Shown piece after piece: positions 1 through 5,283 of a stretch of DNA of 5,283 nucleotides. A model generated the notes under the pieces. That model had not been told where the DNA came from and made no database searches. It was given only the letters and a program-made list of their open reading frames with translations. This DNA is from Spirochaetaceae bacterium (lineage in GTDB: Bacteria > Spirochaetota > Spirochaetia > SZUA-6 > Fen-1364), in assembly GCA_003154555.1 (NCBI GenBank), contig PMDT01000058.1, forward strand, positions 10,302 through 15,584, read 5' to 3'. Position 1 is the stretch's first letter; the number at the start of each line of letters is the position of its first letter. Both the position numbers and the translations under genes were made by a program.

Positions 1-635
1 CTGTTCTCAGCAGCAAACATCAGCACGGTCTCGCCATTCTTGTCCTTTGCTTTGGCGTCGGCGCCCGCCTTCAGAAGTGCCGCAACGACGGCCGGGTCGG
101 CGTTGTTGCCTGCGGCGTACATCAACACGGTCTCCCCGTCGGCATCCTGGGAGTTCACGTCCGCGCCCGTGCCGATGGCCGCCTGCACGTCCTGGAGCGA
201 GCCGTCCTGCACCAGGTCCATGAAGTCATTTGCTGTCGTTGTCGCCGCGGTCGCTGATTGCACGAGGTCCTGCAGCTGCTGGATGACGTCGGTGCCTTTC
301 AACGCATCGTTGTCCTGCGCATATTCAAAAGCCGTCTTCCCGTCCTGGTCCTGCGCATTTCCGTCAGCCCCGGCCTTCAGGAGCGTCGCGATCACCTCGG
401 GATTGTCATTGTTCTCGGCGGCGTACATCAGAACGGTCTCGCCGTTGTCGTCCTTGGCGTTGAGGTCTGCGCCAGCCTTCAAGAGCAGGGTGACGACTTC
501 GGGGTTGCTGTTGTTCCCTGCGGCGTACATCAGGACGCTTTCCCCGTCATGATCCTGGGCGTTCACGTCCGCACCCTTGGTGATGGCAGCCTGCACCTGG
601 CGCGTGGTGCCGTCGCTCACGAGGTCGAAAAAGGT
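1..635 (-). repeat. Tandem 408-bp (136-residue) duplication inside the ankyrin gene
   Basis: Codons 22-157 (positions 228-635) and codons 158-232 (positions 1-227, cut by the window edge) align without gaps at a constant offset of 136 residues. By hand count 54 of the 75 residues that can be compared are identical (72%). Long blocks also match at DNA level, for example around the VLMYAAGNN segments. Each unit holds an opening FxDLV-type helix, ankyrin repeats and, in the complete copy, a capping repeat plus Ala/Thr linker, so the duplication copied a whole folding unit rather than a single ankyrin motif. Confidence 0.85.
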
Positions 636-698
636 CTGCTGTGCGCTTGTCGCCGCCGCTGACGCCAGGATGAACACCATGACAAGAAGCTGTTTCAT
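1..698 (-). CDS. Secreted ankyrin-repeat protein, 3' end beyond the window (232 codons present)
   Basis: The minus strand reads open from an ATG at 698 to the left edge. Residues 1-19 form a Sec signal peptide (MKQLL then a hydrophobic run ending TSA, cleavage probably before QQ), so the product should be periplasmic, extracellular or surface exposed. The rest consists of ankyrin repeats with a pitch of about 34 residues: GADVNAQD at 42-49, GADLNAKD at 76-83, GADGNAQD at 110-117, GADVNSQD at 178-185 and GADAKAKD at 212-219, each followed by a helix such as ETVLMYAA. Residues 22-157 and 158 onward are two copies of one 136-residue module, the first closed by a degenerate cap (GKTAFEYA, residues 120-127) and an Ala/Thr linker at 148-157. 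A Shine-Dalgarno-like GAGAGGTG lies at 702-709 with 3-5 nt spacing. Ankyrin repeats bind proteins; the partner cannot be told. It lies downstream of the M28 gene on the same strand, across a probable terminator. Confidence 0.93.
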   Translation of the reverse strand, partial: MKQLLVMVFILASAAATSAQQTFFDLVSDGTTRQVQAAITKGADVNAQDHDGESVLMYAAGNNSNPEVVTLLLKAGADLNAKDDNGETVLMYAAENNDNPEVIATLLKAGADGNAQDQDGKTAFEYAQDNDALKGTDVIQQLQDLVQSATAATTTANDFMDLVQDGSLQDVQAAIGTGADVNSQDADGETVLMYAAGNNADPAVVAALLKAGADAKAKDKNGETVLMFAAEN

Positions 699-701
699 GG
701 A

Positions 702-709
702 CACCTCTC
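702..709 (-). promoter_or_regulatory. Ribosome binding site of the ankyrin gene
   Basis: The minus strand reads GAGAGGTG, ending 3 nt before the ATG at 698. AGGTG pairs with the usual anti-Shine-Dalgarno tail, and this supports the start chosen just ahead of a clean signal peptide. Confidence 0.6.
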
Positions 710-734
710 AATCGCGAGGGATCGGAATGTTGTG

Positions 735-762
735 AAAAAGAGCGGATGAGCCGCGGCATCCG
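735..762 (-). terminator. Probable intrinsic terminator after the M28 peptidase gene
   Basis: Read on the minus strand, a 6-bp stem CGGATG/CATCCG encloses an 8-nt GC-rich loop (itself containing the palindrome CCGCGG) and is followed after CTC by five T. It lies about 75 bp past the TAA of the peptidase gene and 37 bp before the ankyrin start. The stem is short, so it may act as a leaky attenuator between the two genes. If it is efficient, the ankyrin promoter would have to overlap or lie just downstream of it, and I see no convincing -35/-10 pair there. Confidence 0.4.
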
Positions 763-835
763 GATCCTTGGGCTCCAAAGTAATATCGCTGTCACGAGAA
801 AGGAAAGAGAAACAGGCGTTTTCAGGGAGCCGGGC

Positions 836-2053
836 TTATGGCGATGCGGGATCACGCCGTCCGTCCAGCCGCTCAAGAAAGCGGAGAGCGATCCTCATGC
901 ACGCCTCGATGACAGGCGGCTCGATATGCTCCACGGTGTCGCGCGAGGTGTGATAGACCATGTCGGGCCGCACGAGCTCTGTCGGCATCGCGATGATGGA
1001 AGAGGAGGGGATGCCCACGCGCGCGCTTTCTGCCGCATCCGTTCCCCCGGCGCCGAAGATCATCCCGAAACGCCGCATCACCAGGCCTTCCGCGGCGGCG
1101 CACCGAATGAGCTCGTCCGCCATGCTCGTGGAGAGAGAGACCGTGCCATTCACGTCACTCACGAGACACTGCAGGTCGCGAAGGTTGTACAGAGAATCGA
1201 AGTTGAGATGAAAACAGGGAAGCCGCTTCAGCTCCGGCGCGTGCACGCGAAACCAGGCCGCCGCGCCGCGCAGCCCCGCTTCCTCGGCGTCGAAGCTCAC
1301 CACGAAAAGCCGCGTGCTTTTCAGGAGCGTCCGGTCGGCGGCGATATCCCGCGCAAGACGCGCCACCATCAGCGAAGAGATGAGATTGTCACCTGCCCCG
1401 GGGCTTCCCCGGCGCAATGCGACAAGAAGAAAGTAGCCCGCTGCCGCGGGAAGCCCGCCGGCAAGCAGCGCGGGAACCCAGACGGGAACAGATGCGAATC
1501 CGCCGGCAAGCCGGGCAAGGAGCATGGCAAGCTCAAAGAGGAAGAAGGCGTAGGGCAGGAAAATTGCCGGAACGTAGAGCCGGAAAAATGGACTGTCGAA
1601 TATGCGTGCGACCGGTGCGCTGTCATGATGGCCGGAAAGTATCAGCACCTGCCGTGCGGAGTTGTGCGGCTCGATTGTCGCCGACACATTCCAGCCGATG
1701 CGGTGCCGGAAAAGAAAATCCGGGAAGTGCACGTAAAAGGCGAACTGGCAGAACATGACAAGCATGCCCGCAGAAAGCGCAACCACGGGAATCAGGGCAA
1801 AGATCGGCGGGAAAAAGAACGCTGCCGCGCCCAGGAGATAAGAGAGGGGCAGGATCTTGGTGTACGAGTAGAAAGACCCGGGACGAACGTCGAACGATTC
1901 AAGGGTTGCCGTGTCGCAGGACCGTGCGAGTGAGTCCCTGATGCTTTCAGCGGTTGCGCGGGAGGCGGCGCTTCCCGTCAAGCGTGGACCGAAACGGCGG
2001 ATAAGATTCTCTGCTTCCGCCAGGCATTCCCGCGCCGCCCTGGAGACCGCCAT
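836..2053 (-). CDS. Membrane-embedded M28-family zinc metallopeptidase (putative aminopeptidase)
   Basis: The 405-residue product has the full M28 co-catalytic zinc set: GHHDS (His142, Asp144), GAGDN (bridging Asp222), DAEEAG (Glu257 and metal-binding Glu258), NFD (Asp286) and YHTSRDT (His368), in family order. M28 enzymes are mostly aminopeptidases or carboxypeptidases that release single residues; the substrate here is unknown. The N-terminus (FGPRLTGS, residues 21-28) is typical of M28 enzymes. Two hydrophobic helices lie at about 68-107, before the first zinc ligand, and another hydrophobic stretch of 2-3 helices at about 157-213 splits the catalytic domain between His142 and Asp222. There is no signal peptide. 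I chose the ATG at 2053, with GAGG 4 nt upstream; the ATG at 2083 would add 10 residues. The frame stays open to 2284, but that part overlaps an aldo/keto reductase remnant in another frame and is not peptidase-like. It ends with TAA at 836-838. Confidence 0.9.
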   Translation of the reverse strand: MAVSRAARECLAEAENLIRRFGPRLTGSAASRATAESIRDSLARSCDTATLESFDVRPGSFYSYTKILPLSYLLGAAAFFFPPIFALIPVVALSAGMLVMFCQFAFYVHFPDFLFRHRIGWNVSATIEPHNSARQVLILSGHHDSAPVARIFDSPFFRLYVPAIFLPYAFFLFELAMLLARLAGGFASVPVWVPALLAGGLPAAAGYFLLVALRRGSPGAGDNLISSLMVARLARDIAADRTLLKSTRLFVVSFDAEEAGLRGAAAWFRVHAPELKRLPCFHLNFDSLYNLRDLQCLVSDVNGTVSLSTSMADELIRCAAAEGLVMRRFGMIFGAGGTDAAESARVGIPSSSIIAMPTELVRPDMVYHTSRDTVEHIEPPVIEACMRIALRFLERLDGRRDPASP

Positions 2054-2082
2054 GGGGCCTCGCCGTTCCCGGATGGGATGCA

Positions 2083-2226
2083 TCAATGCACCAGGACCCT
2101 GTGCGGCTTGAAGAAGGGGCGCGCGTCTTTCTCCTCCAGCACCCAATCGCGCCACTTCGTCGTGCCATATGTCATGGTACCCTGGCAGATACGCGAAACC
2201 TTCAGCCCTGTCTTTCCCAGTCTCAC
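2083..2226 (-). pseudogene. N-terminal remnant of an aldo/keto reductase gene
   Basis: On the minus strand a GTG at 2226 opens a 47-residue frame whose first 40 residues match the N-terminus of NADPH-dependent aldo/keto reductases: RLGKTGLKVSRI, then GTMTYGT, a WRDWVLEE segment and ARPFFK. In the family this beta-strand and cofactor-pocket region runs straight into RALELGINFFDTA and about 280 more residues. Here homology stops at about position 2107, seven unrelated residues follow (PHRVLVH), and TGA comes at 2085-2083. Neither of the other two minus-strand frames resumes the expected sequence, so this looks like a 3' truncation by deletion or rearrangement, not a simple frameshift. The catalytic Asp-Tyr-Lys-His region is absent, so it cannot be an enzyme. 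Its stop overlaps a possible M28 start (TGATG). A stop at about 2281-2283 bounds the frame upstream. The frame is clearly reductase-like; whether it is translated is unknown. Confidence 0.8.
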
Positions 2227-2307
2227 GTCGTCCGTTCGTTGCCCCCGACGTGCAGAAGCTACAGCGGCGGAAAGCCGGCGTCAATGACGCTGCGCCGCTC
2301 GATTTGC

Positions 2308-2337
2308 CTTATCATTTTTCCATTGCACAGAAGCCAA
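2308..2337 (-). promoter_or_regulatory. Candidate sigma-70-type promoter for the reductase remnant and M28 gene
   Basis: On the minus strand TTGGCT (2337-2332) and GATAAG (2313-2308) are 18 bp apart, each matching 4 of 6 consensus bases. The block lies in the locally AT-rich divergent region, about 80 bp ahead of the GTG of the reductase remnant. With no other obvious promoter before the peptidase start, it may now drive that gene. Pattern match only. Confidence 0.3.
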
Positions 2338-2353
2338 ATGGCAATTAGCTTTG
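2322..2353 (+). promoter_or_regulatory. Candidate promoter for the 2361 gene (ATTG-N20-TAnnTTTG)
   Basis: ATTG at 2322-2325 and TAGCTTTG at 2346-2353 are 20 bp apart. This matches the Bacteroidota-type consensus (TTTG, 19-21 bp, TAnnTTTG) at 3 of 4 and all 5 fixed positions. Read as sigma-70, TTGCAC (2323-2328), a 17-bp spacer and TAGCTT give only 3 of 6 plus 3 of 6. The -7 element ends 7 bp before the ATG at 2361, which would put the transcript start at or next to the start codon. The same stretch carries a 5-bp inverted repeat (ATTGC 2322-2326, GCAAT 2341-2345) and overlaps the opposing minus-strand candidate promoter. Confidence 0.35.
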
Positions 2354-2360
2354 AATCATA

Positions 2361-3044
2361 ATGAAAAAAACCATGGTGCGCGTGCTGCTTTGCGGTCTTG
2401 CTGCCTTCTGCTCCCTCCCCGCGGCGACGCAGGAAAAATTCCTCTACCGGGAGCGAACCAAGGATGTGGACGTCAGCACAACGATCTGGGAAGAAAAGCT
2501 GCCGGGCGGATCAATCGTCAATTCCTCAATGGGCGATGGCGATACGCACAAGGTGGAAGTTGATGAGTCCTTTGCAACCCAGAGATACTCTTTCGAAAGC
2601 CCGAAGCGAAAGACCGCATACGTCGTCGTGCGCGAGGGAAATACGCTCCGCCTGGAAGGCACGCTGAACGGTCGCCAACTGCTGCGAACGGTTCCAATCG
2701 ACGCTCGTCCCTGGTACGAATCACTGGAGTGGACGCTGCGAGGTTTTGTGGCCTCTTCGTTCGATTCGGTCATCTTCTGGATCGTGTACCCGTTCGAGGC
2801 GAAAGTGTACCTCATGAGGGCGCATTCCGAGGCTCGCGAAAGCGTCCAGGTGAACGATCAAAGCATGGATGCCGTGAGGGTGCGCGTAGGGCTGTCCGGT
2901 ATCGGATCCATCCTCTGGAACTCCGTCTACTGGTTTCGCCCGACCGACGGTGAGTTTCTGAGGTCGGAAGCCGTACGTGGTTTCCCGGGGACCCCCATGA
3001 CGGTCGTGGAGCTCGTCGGGACAGTTCCGGCGGATAGCAATTGA
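2361..3044 (+). CDS. Secreted protein of unknown function, 227 residues
   Basis: Residues 1-22 are a Sec signal peptide: basic MKKTMVR, a hydrophobic core, then SLPAA with cleavage around 22-24. Cys11 and Cys17 lie in it, but Phe precedes Cys17, so there is no proper lipobox and I do not call it a lipoprotein. The mature part alternates short beta-type strands with turns: YVVVREGNTLRLEG (87-100) followed by NGRQ and IDARPWYE (113-120), an aromatic segment SVIFWIVYP (136-144), AVRVRVGLSG (171-180), and WFRPTDGEFL (191-200) with RGFPGTPMT (206-214). This suggests a beta-rich periplasmic domain that binds something hydrophobic; resemblance to DUF3108-type proteins is only an impression. An in-frame TGA at 2352-2354 fixes the start at 2361 or at the ATG 2373; neither has a Shine-Dalgarno. 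The DUF748 gene begins 65 bp downstream in the same direction, so both may act in envelope maintenance. Function not recognised. Confidence 0.85.
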   Translation: MKKTMVRVLLCGLAAFCSLPAATQEKFLYRERTKDVDVSTTIWEEKLPGGSIVNSSMGDGDTHKVEVDESFATQRYSFESPKRKTAYVVVREGNTLRLEGTLNGRQLLRTVPIDARPWYESLEWTLRGFVASSFDSVIFWIVYPFEAKVYLMRAHSEARESVQVNDQSMDAVRVRVGLSGIGSILWNSVYWFRPTDGEFLRSEAVRGFPGTPMTVVELVGTVPADSN

Positions 3045-3097
3045 GTTGCTCCGGGCCCGAATGGTGAGTATCTTCTAGACCAGTCAAGTAGTGTCAT

Positions 3098-3102
3098 AGG
3101 AA
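3098..3102 (+). promoter_or_regulatory. Ribosome binding site supporting a GTG start at 3110
   Basis: AGGAA sits 7 nt before a GTG, correct spacing for a Shine-Dalgarno. It decides in favour of the GTG at 3110, which places a basic stretch and a membrane anchor at the very N-terminus, as expected for this family. Confidence 0.6.
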
Positions 3103-3109
3103 TAACGTT

Positions 3110-5227
3110 GTGTCAAAGCTTTTTTCCACTCTCCCCAGAAAGATTCTTGCAATAGCGGTTGCACTGATTGCGCTTTATGCTGTCATCGGATTCGTGATTC
3201 TGCCGGTCATTGCGAGGCCTGTCGGGGAACAGCAGTTGTCAAAGCTCGTCGGCCGCAAGGTGACGATCCAGCGTGTCAGCTTCAATCCTTTCACCATGCA
3301 TGTAGCCGCCCGCGGCCTTCGCGTCGACGAGCCTGAGGGTGGCGCGATCTTCTCATGCGCTTCCCTCGATGTCACCGTGGAGCCCTGGTCTTCATTCGTT
3401 CATCACGCATTTGTTTTTGCAGAAACGACGCTGCATGAGCCGGACGTGAATGTTGTGAGGAATGGCGGAGGTTCGTTGAGCTTCAGGGACCTGCTGCTGC
3501 GAAAATGGCCGACGAATATAAGGATCAGCATCGACCGGCTGCGCATGGTGAATGGAACGGTCGTCTTCCACGATCTGGCCCTGCCCAGTGCGTTTTCCAC
3601 GACACTCCGCCTTCCCACGGTGAGCCTTGAGAACTTTTCCACGATTTCCGACAAGGAAGGCCGATTCTCCGTGAACGGCGTCTCAGAGTCGGCTGAAAGT
3701 GTTTCGTGGAACGGATCATTTCGAATCCGTCCTTTGAGAGCGCACGGGGAAGTTTCCGTTGAAAAGCTGTCACTGAACAAATACTACCCCTACGTGCAAA
3801 GGAGCCTCGCATTCGCGGTAGCAACGGGAACGCTCTCAGCGCATGCGGGGTATGAGCTGAATCTGGACCCGGAGCATCTGACTGCGCTTCTGCGTGATGG
3901 AACCGTTACCATCGATTCACTTGACGTACGCGAGCAGGGGAGCAGCACCCCGCTTCTGGAATTCTCGAAGCTTCTCCTTTCCGGTGCCCGGTTGGACATG
4001 CTCGGTCACACGATTGGAATCAATTCGATTGCAGTCACCAACGGCGCCGCCGTGCTCCGGAAGCTTCCCGATGGCTCGTTGAACGTGCAGCACGTGTTCG
4101 TGCCCGCCCGCGTCATATCGCCTGCACATGCGTCAACTCCTGATGACTGGACAGTCACCGTGGGAGAAATCCGGCTCGCAGATTTCAAAGCAGACGTGAA
4201 TGACATATTCGGTCGGGAAACCATCACGTGGAAAGATCTTCAACTCTCCGGCTCGACTCTTCAATCGCAATCGCTCGTCATTTCCATCACGGGAGCCACC
4301 CTCCAGGATGGAAAGCTGGACTTCACGGACGGATCCTCCACCCCGCCCGTGAAAATGGCCTTGACTCACCTGAACGTTCATATTGGCAAGATCTCATCAG
4401 TGAGTCCTCAGCCGGCGAAACTTGCCGTCAGCGGGGTCATCGACGATGTCGCTCCGCTCCAGATCTCCGGAACGGCGAATCCGCTCAACACGCAAGCCGT
4501 CACGAACATCCGCGGTCTCCTTCAGAACGTCAACCTGGTCCCCCTGAGCCCCTATGCCGAGCGCTATTTCGGCTATGCGCTCGCTGAAGGGAAGCTCAAC
4601 CTCGATTTCACCCTCTTCATTCAAGACCGCAGGCTTCTTTCCGGCAATGCCGTCGAGATTGATCGGCTGAGGCTCGGCGAGAAAAATCCAGACCCGCAGT
4701 CCACGTGGTTCCCCATACCCCTGGCAATCGCCCTCTTGAAGGATCCGGACGGAAAGATCATTCTGAATATCCCGATTCAGGGAACGCTGGATAACCCGAA
4801 GATCAAGCTGGGCCAGATCATAGCGAATGCGCTCTTTCTTCCCTTTACAAGAGCCGCTGCATTCCCTCTTACTGCTCTGGGCGCTCAATGGGCAGGCAAT
4901 GTGGCGGAGCTTGGATACCAGGAGTTCGACACCGGCAGCGCGGAGCTGCTCCCGCGCGAAACGCCAAAGCTGGACACGATTGTCCTGGCAATGAAAGAAC
5001 GACCTCAGTTCATGCTCGATATCCAGGGATCCGTTGACTCCCAGAAGGATGCCGGCGACCTGCAGCTGCTCGCTGCCGACAGGGCAAAAGCCGTTGAAAC
5101 ATATATGGTCGACAAGGGAACGCTGGGACCGGACAGTCTTTTCCTGATCGACAACACTCTGGAAAATGTCCCGCGCAAAGGAAGCCGCGTCATCCTCTCG
5201 TTGAGAGAAATCCCCGCCGCTCAGTGA
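3110..5227 (+). CDS. DUF748 / AsmA-like envelope protein with OmpA-like C-terminus
   Basis: The 705-residue product starts with a short basic cytoplasmic tail and one membrane anchor (about 12-35), then the DUF748 opening: LVGRKVTIQRV (46-56), FNPFTM (58-63), RGLRVDEP (68-75), and further on EPDVNVVRNGGGSLSFRDLL. A long beta-repetitive AsmA-like region follows, with recurring phrases such as GTVTIDSLDVRE and GKLDFTDGS. Near the end come LDNPKIKLGQII and a hydrophobic stretch, NALFLPFTRAAAFPLTALGA, also typical of the family. Residues 600-705 resemble an OmpA-like peptidoglycan-binding domain: LGYQEFDTGSAEL, then Asp643 and Arg658 exactly 15 residues apart, and RAKAVETYMVDKG. AsmA/TamB/YhdP-type proteins are inner-membrane-anchored periplasmic proteins linked to lipid transport to the outer membrane; that role for DUF748 is inference. 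Many DUF748 proteins are larger, about 900-1300 residues. Start: GTG with AGGAA 7 nt upstream. A weak TTGCTC-17-TATCTT pair (3046-3074) could be its own promoter; otherwise it is read from the 2361 gene. Confidence 0.9.
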   Translation: MSKLFSTLPRKILAIAVALIALYAVIGFVILPVIARPVGEQQLSKLVGRKVTIQRVSFNPFTMHVAARGLRVDEPEGGAIFSCASLDVTVEPWSSFVHHAFVFAETTLHEPDVNVVRNGGGSLSFRDLLLRKWPTNIRISIDRLRMVNGTVVFHDLALPSAFSTTLRLPTVSLENFSTISDKEGRFSVNGVSESAESVSWNGSFRIRPLRAHGEVSVEKLSLNKYYPYVQRSLAFAVATGTLSAHAGYELNLDPEHLTALLRDGTVTIDSLDVREQGSSTPLLEFSKLLLSGARLDMLGHTIGINSIAVTNGAAVLRKLPDGSLNVQHVFVPARVISPAHASTPDDWTVTVGEIRLADFKADVNDIFGRETITWKDLQLSGSTLQSQSLVISITGATLQDGKLDFTDGSSTPPVKMALTHLNVHIGKISSVSPQPAKLAVSGVIDDVAPLQISGTANPLNTQAVTNIRGLLQNVNLVPLSPYAERYFGYALAEGKLNLDFTLFIQDRRLLSGNAVEIDRLRLGEKNPDPQSTWFPIPLAIALLKDPDGKIILNIPIQGTLDNPKIKLGQIIANALFLPFTRAAAFPLTALGAQWAGNVAELGYQEFDTGSAELLPRETPKLDTIVLAMKERPQFMLDIQGSVDSQKDAGDLQLLAADRAKAVETYMVDKGTLGPDSLFLIDNTLENVPRKGSRVILSLREIPAAQ

Positions 5228-5252
5228 TTCACGCGCCAGCGGCCGGGATTCA

Positions 5253-5274
5253 CCCCGCCGGGGACTTCTTTCTT
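5253..5274 (+). terminator. Weak possible terminator after the DUF748 gene
   Basis: About 25 bp past the TGA, CCCC (5253-5256) and GGGG (5260-5263) can form a 4-bp GC hairpin with a 3-nt loop, followed by pyrimidine-rich ACTTCTTTCTTCG. The stem is minimal and the T-run broken. The window ends at 5283, and no other feature is visible in 5228-5283. Confidence 0.2.
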
Positions 5275-5283
5275 CGCAGCTTT

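Noticed and set aside
40..552. 170-codon plus-strand open frame with internally repetitive sequence
   Set aside because: Its repetition (AAYIRTVSP-like phrases) is the reverse reading of the ankyrin repeats on the minus strand, which explain the region fully.
746..1933. 395-codon open frame on the plus strand opposite the M28 gene
   Set aside because: It is a shadow. Its translation is low-complexity, rich in Arg, Gly and charged residues, without domain or signal peptide, whereas the opposite strand carries every M28 metal ligand in order.
2054..2284. N-terminal extension of the M28 frame up to 77 residues, starting at a TTG at 2284
   Set aside because: The extra residues look nothing like a peptidase N-terminus, most of the stretch overlaps a recognisable aldo/keto reductase segment in another frame, and the TTG has no clear ribosome binding site.
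2361..2426. Lipoprotein signal in the 227-residue protein (Cys11 or Cys17)
   Set aside because: Cys17 is preceded by Phe and Cys11 sits inside the hydrophobic core after Leu-Leu, so neither fits the lipobox; cleavage by signal peptidase I near residue 22-24 fits better.
3048..3062. CGGGCCCG palindrome between the 2361 gene and the DUF748 gene as a terminator
   Set aside because: It has no loop and no T-run follows, so it gives no reason to split the two genes into separate transcripts.
4397..4888. 163-codon minus-strand frame within the DUF748 gene
   Set aside because: Antisense shadow with no recognisable motif; the plus strand encodes continuous DUF748-type sequence here.
1..5283. CRISPR array, tRNA or rRNA genes, insertion sequence ends or transposase
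   Set aside because: Looked for and not found. The only long repeat is the 408-bp coding duplication in the ankyrin gene, and no transposase-like frame or terminal inverted repeat flanks the reductase break.

Overview
The window carries four protein-coding genes and one gene remnant from a moderately GC-rich bacterium. A signal-peptide-bearing AsmA-like (DUF748) protein with an OmpA-like tail implies a diderm (Gram-negative) cell envelope. Shine-Dalgarno-like motifs precede three of the four intact genes, while the fourth (at 2361) has none and sits directly behind a TAnnTTTG box. I cannot assign a phylum; the mix of repeat-rich secreted ankyrin protein, membrane M28 peptidase and short DUF748 protein would fit Spirochaetota, Bacteroidota/Chlorobiota relatives or similar environmental lineages.

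Layout. Positions 1-698 (minus strand) hold the N-terminal part of a secreted ankyrin-repeat protein that runs off the left edge. A 137-bp gap with a probable intrinsic terminator separates it from 836-2053 (minus; possibly starting at 2083), a membrane-embedded M28-family zinc peptidase. Immediately upstream on the same strand, 2083-2226 encodes only the first ~40 residues of an aldo/keto reductase, then unrelated residues and a stop that overlaps a possible peptidase start (TGATG). The rest of the reductase is missing.

An AT-rich divergent intergenic region (about 2227-2360) separates the minus-strand block from two plus-strand genes: 2361-3044, a small secreted protein of unknown function, and 3110-5227, the DUF748/AsmA-like protein. 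These two are 65 bp apart and probably co-transcribed. About 55 bp of non-coding sequence with a weak hairpin closes the window.

How they work together. Three of the four intact products carry an N-terminal export signal or membrane anchor and the M28 peptidase has internal membrane helices, so all four concern the envelope, but nothing in the sequence ties them to one pathway. The window reads as ordinary envelope genes with one deletion scar rather than a new multi-gene system. The items most worth following are the reductase remnant fused upstream of the peptidase, the membrane insertion between the peptidase's zinc ligands, the apparently leaderless gene at 2361, and the peptidoglycan-binding residue pair at the end of the DUF748 protein.
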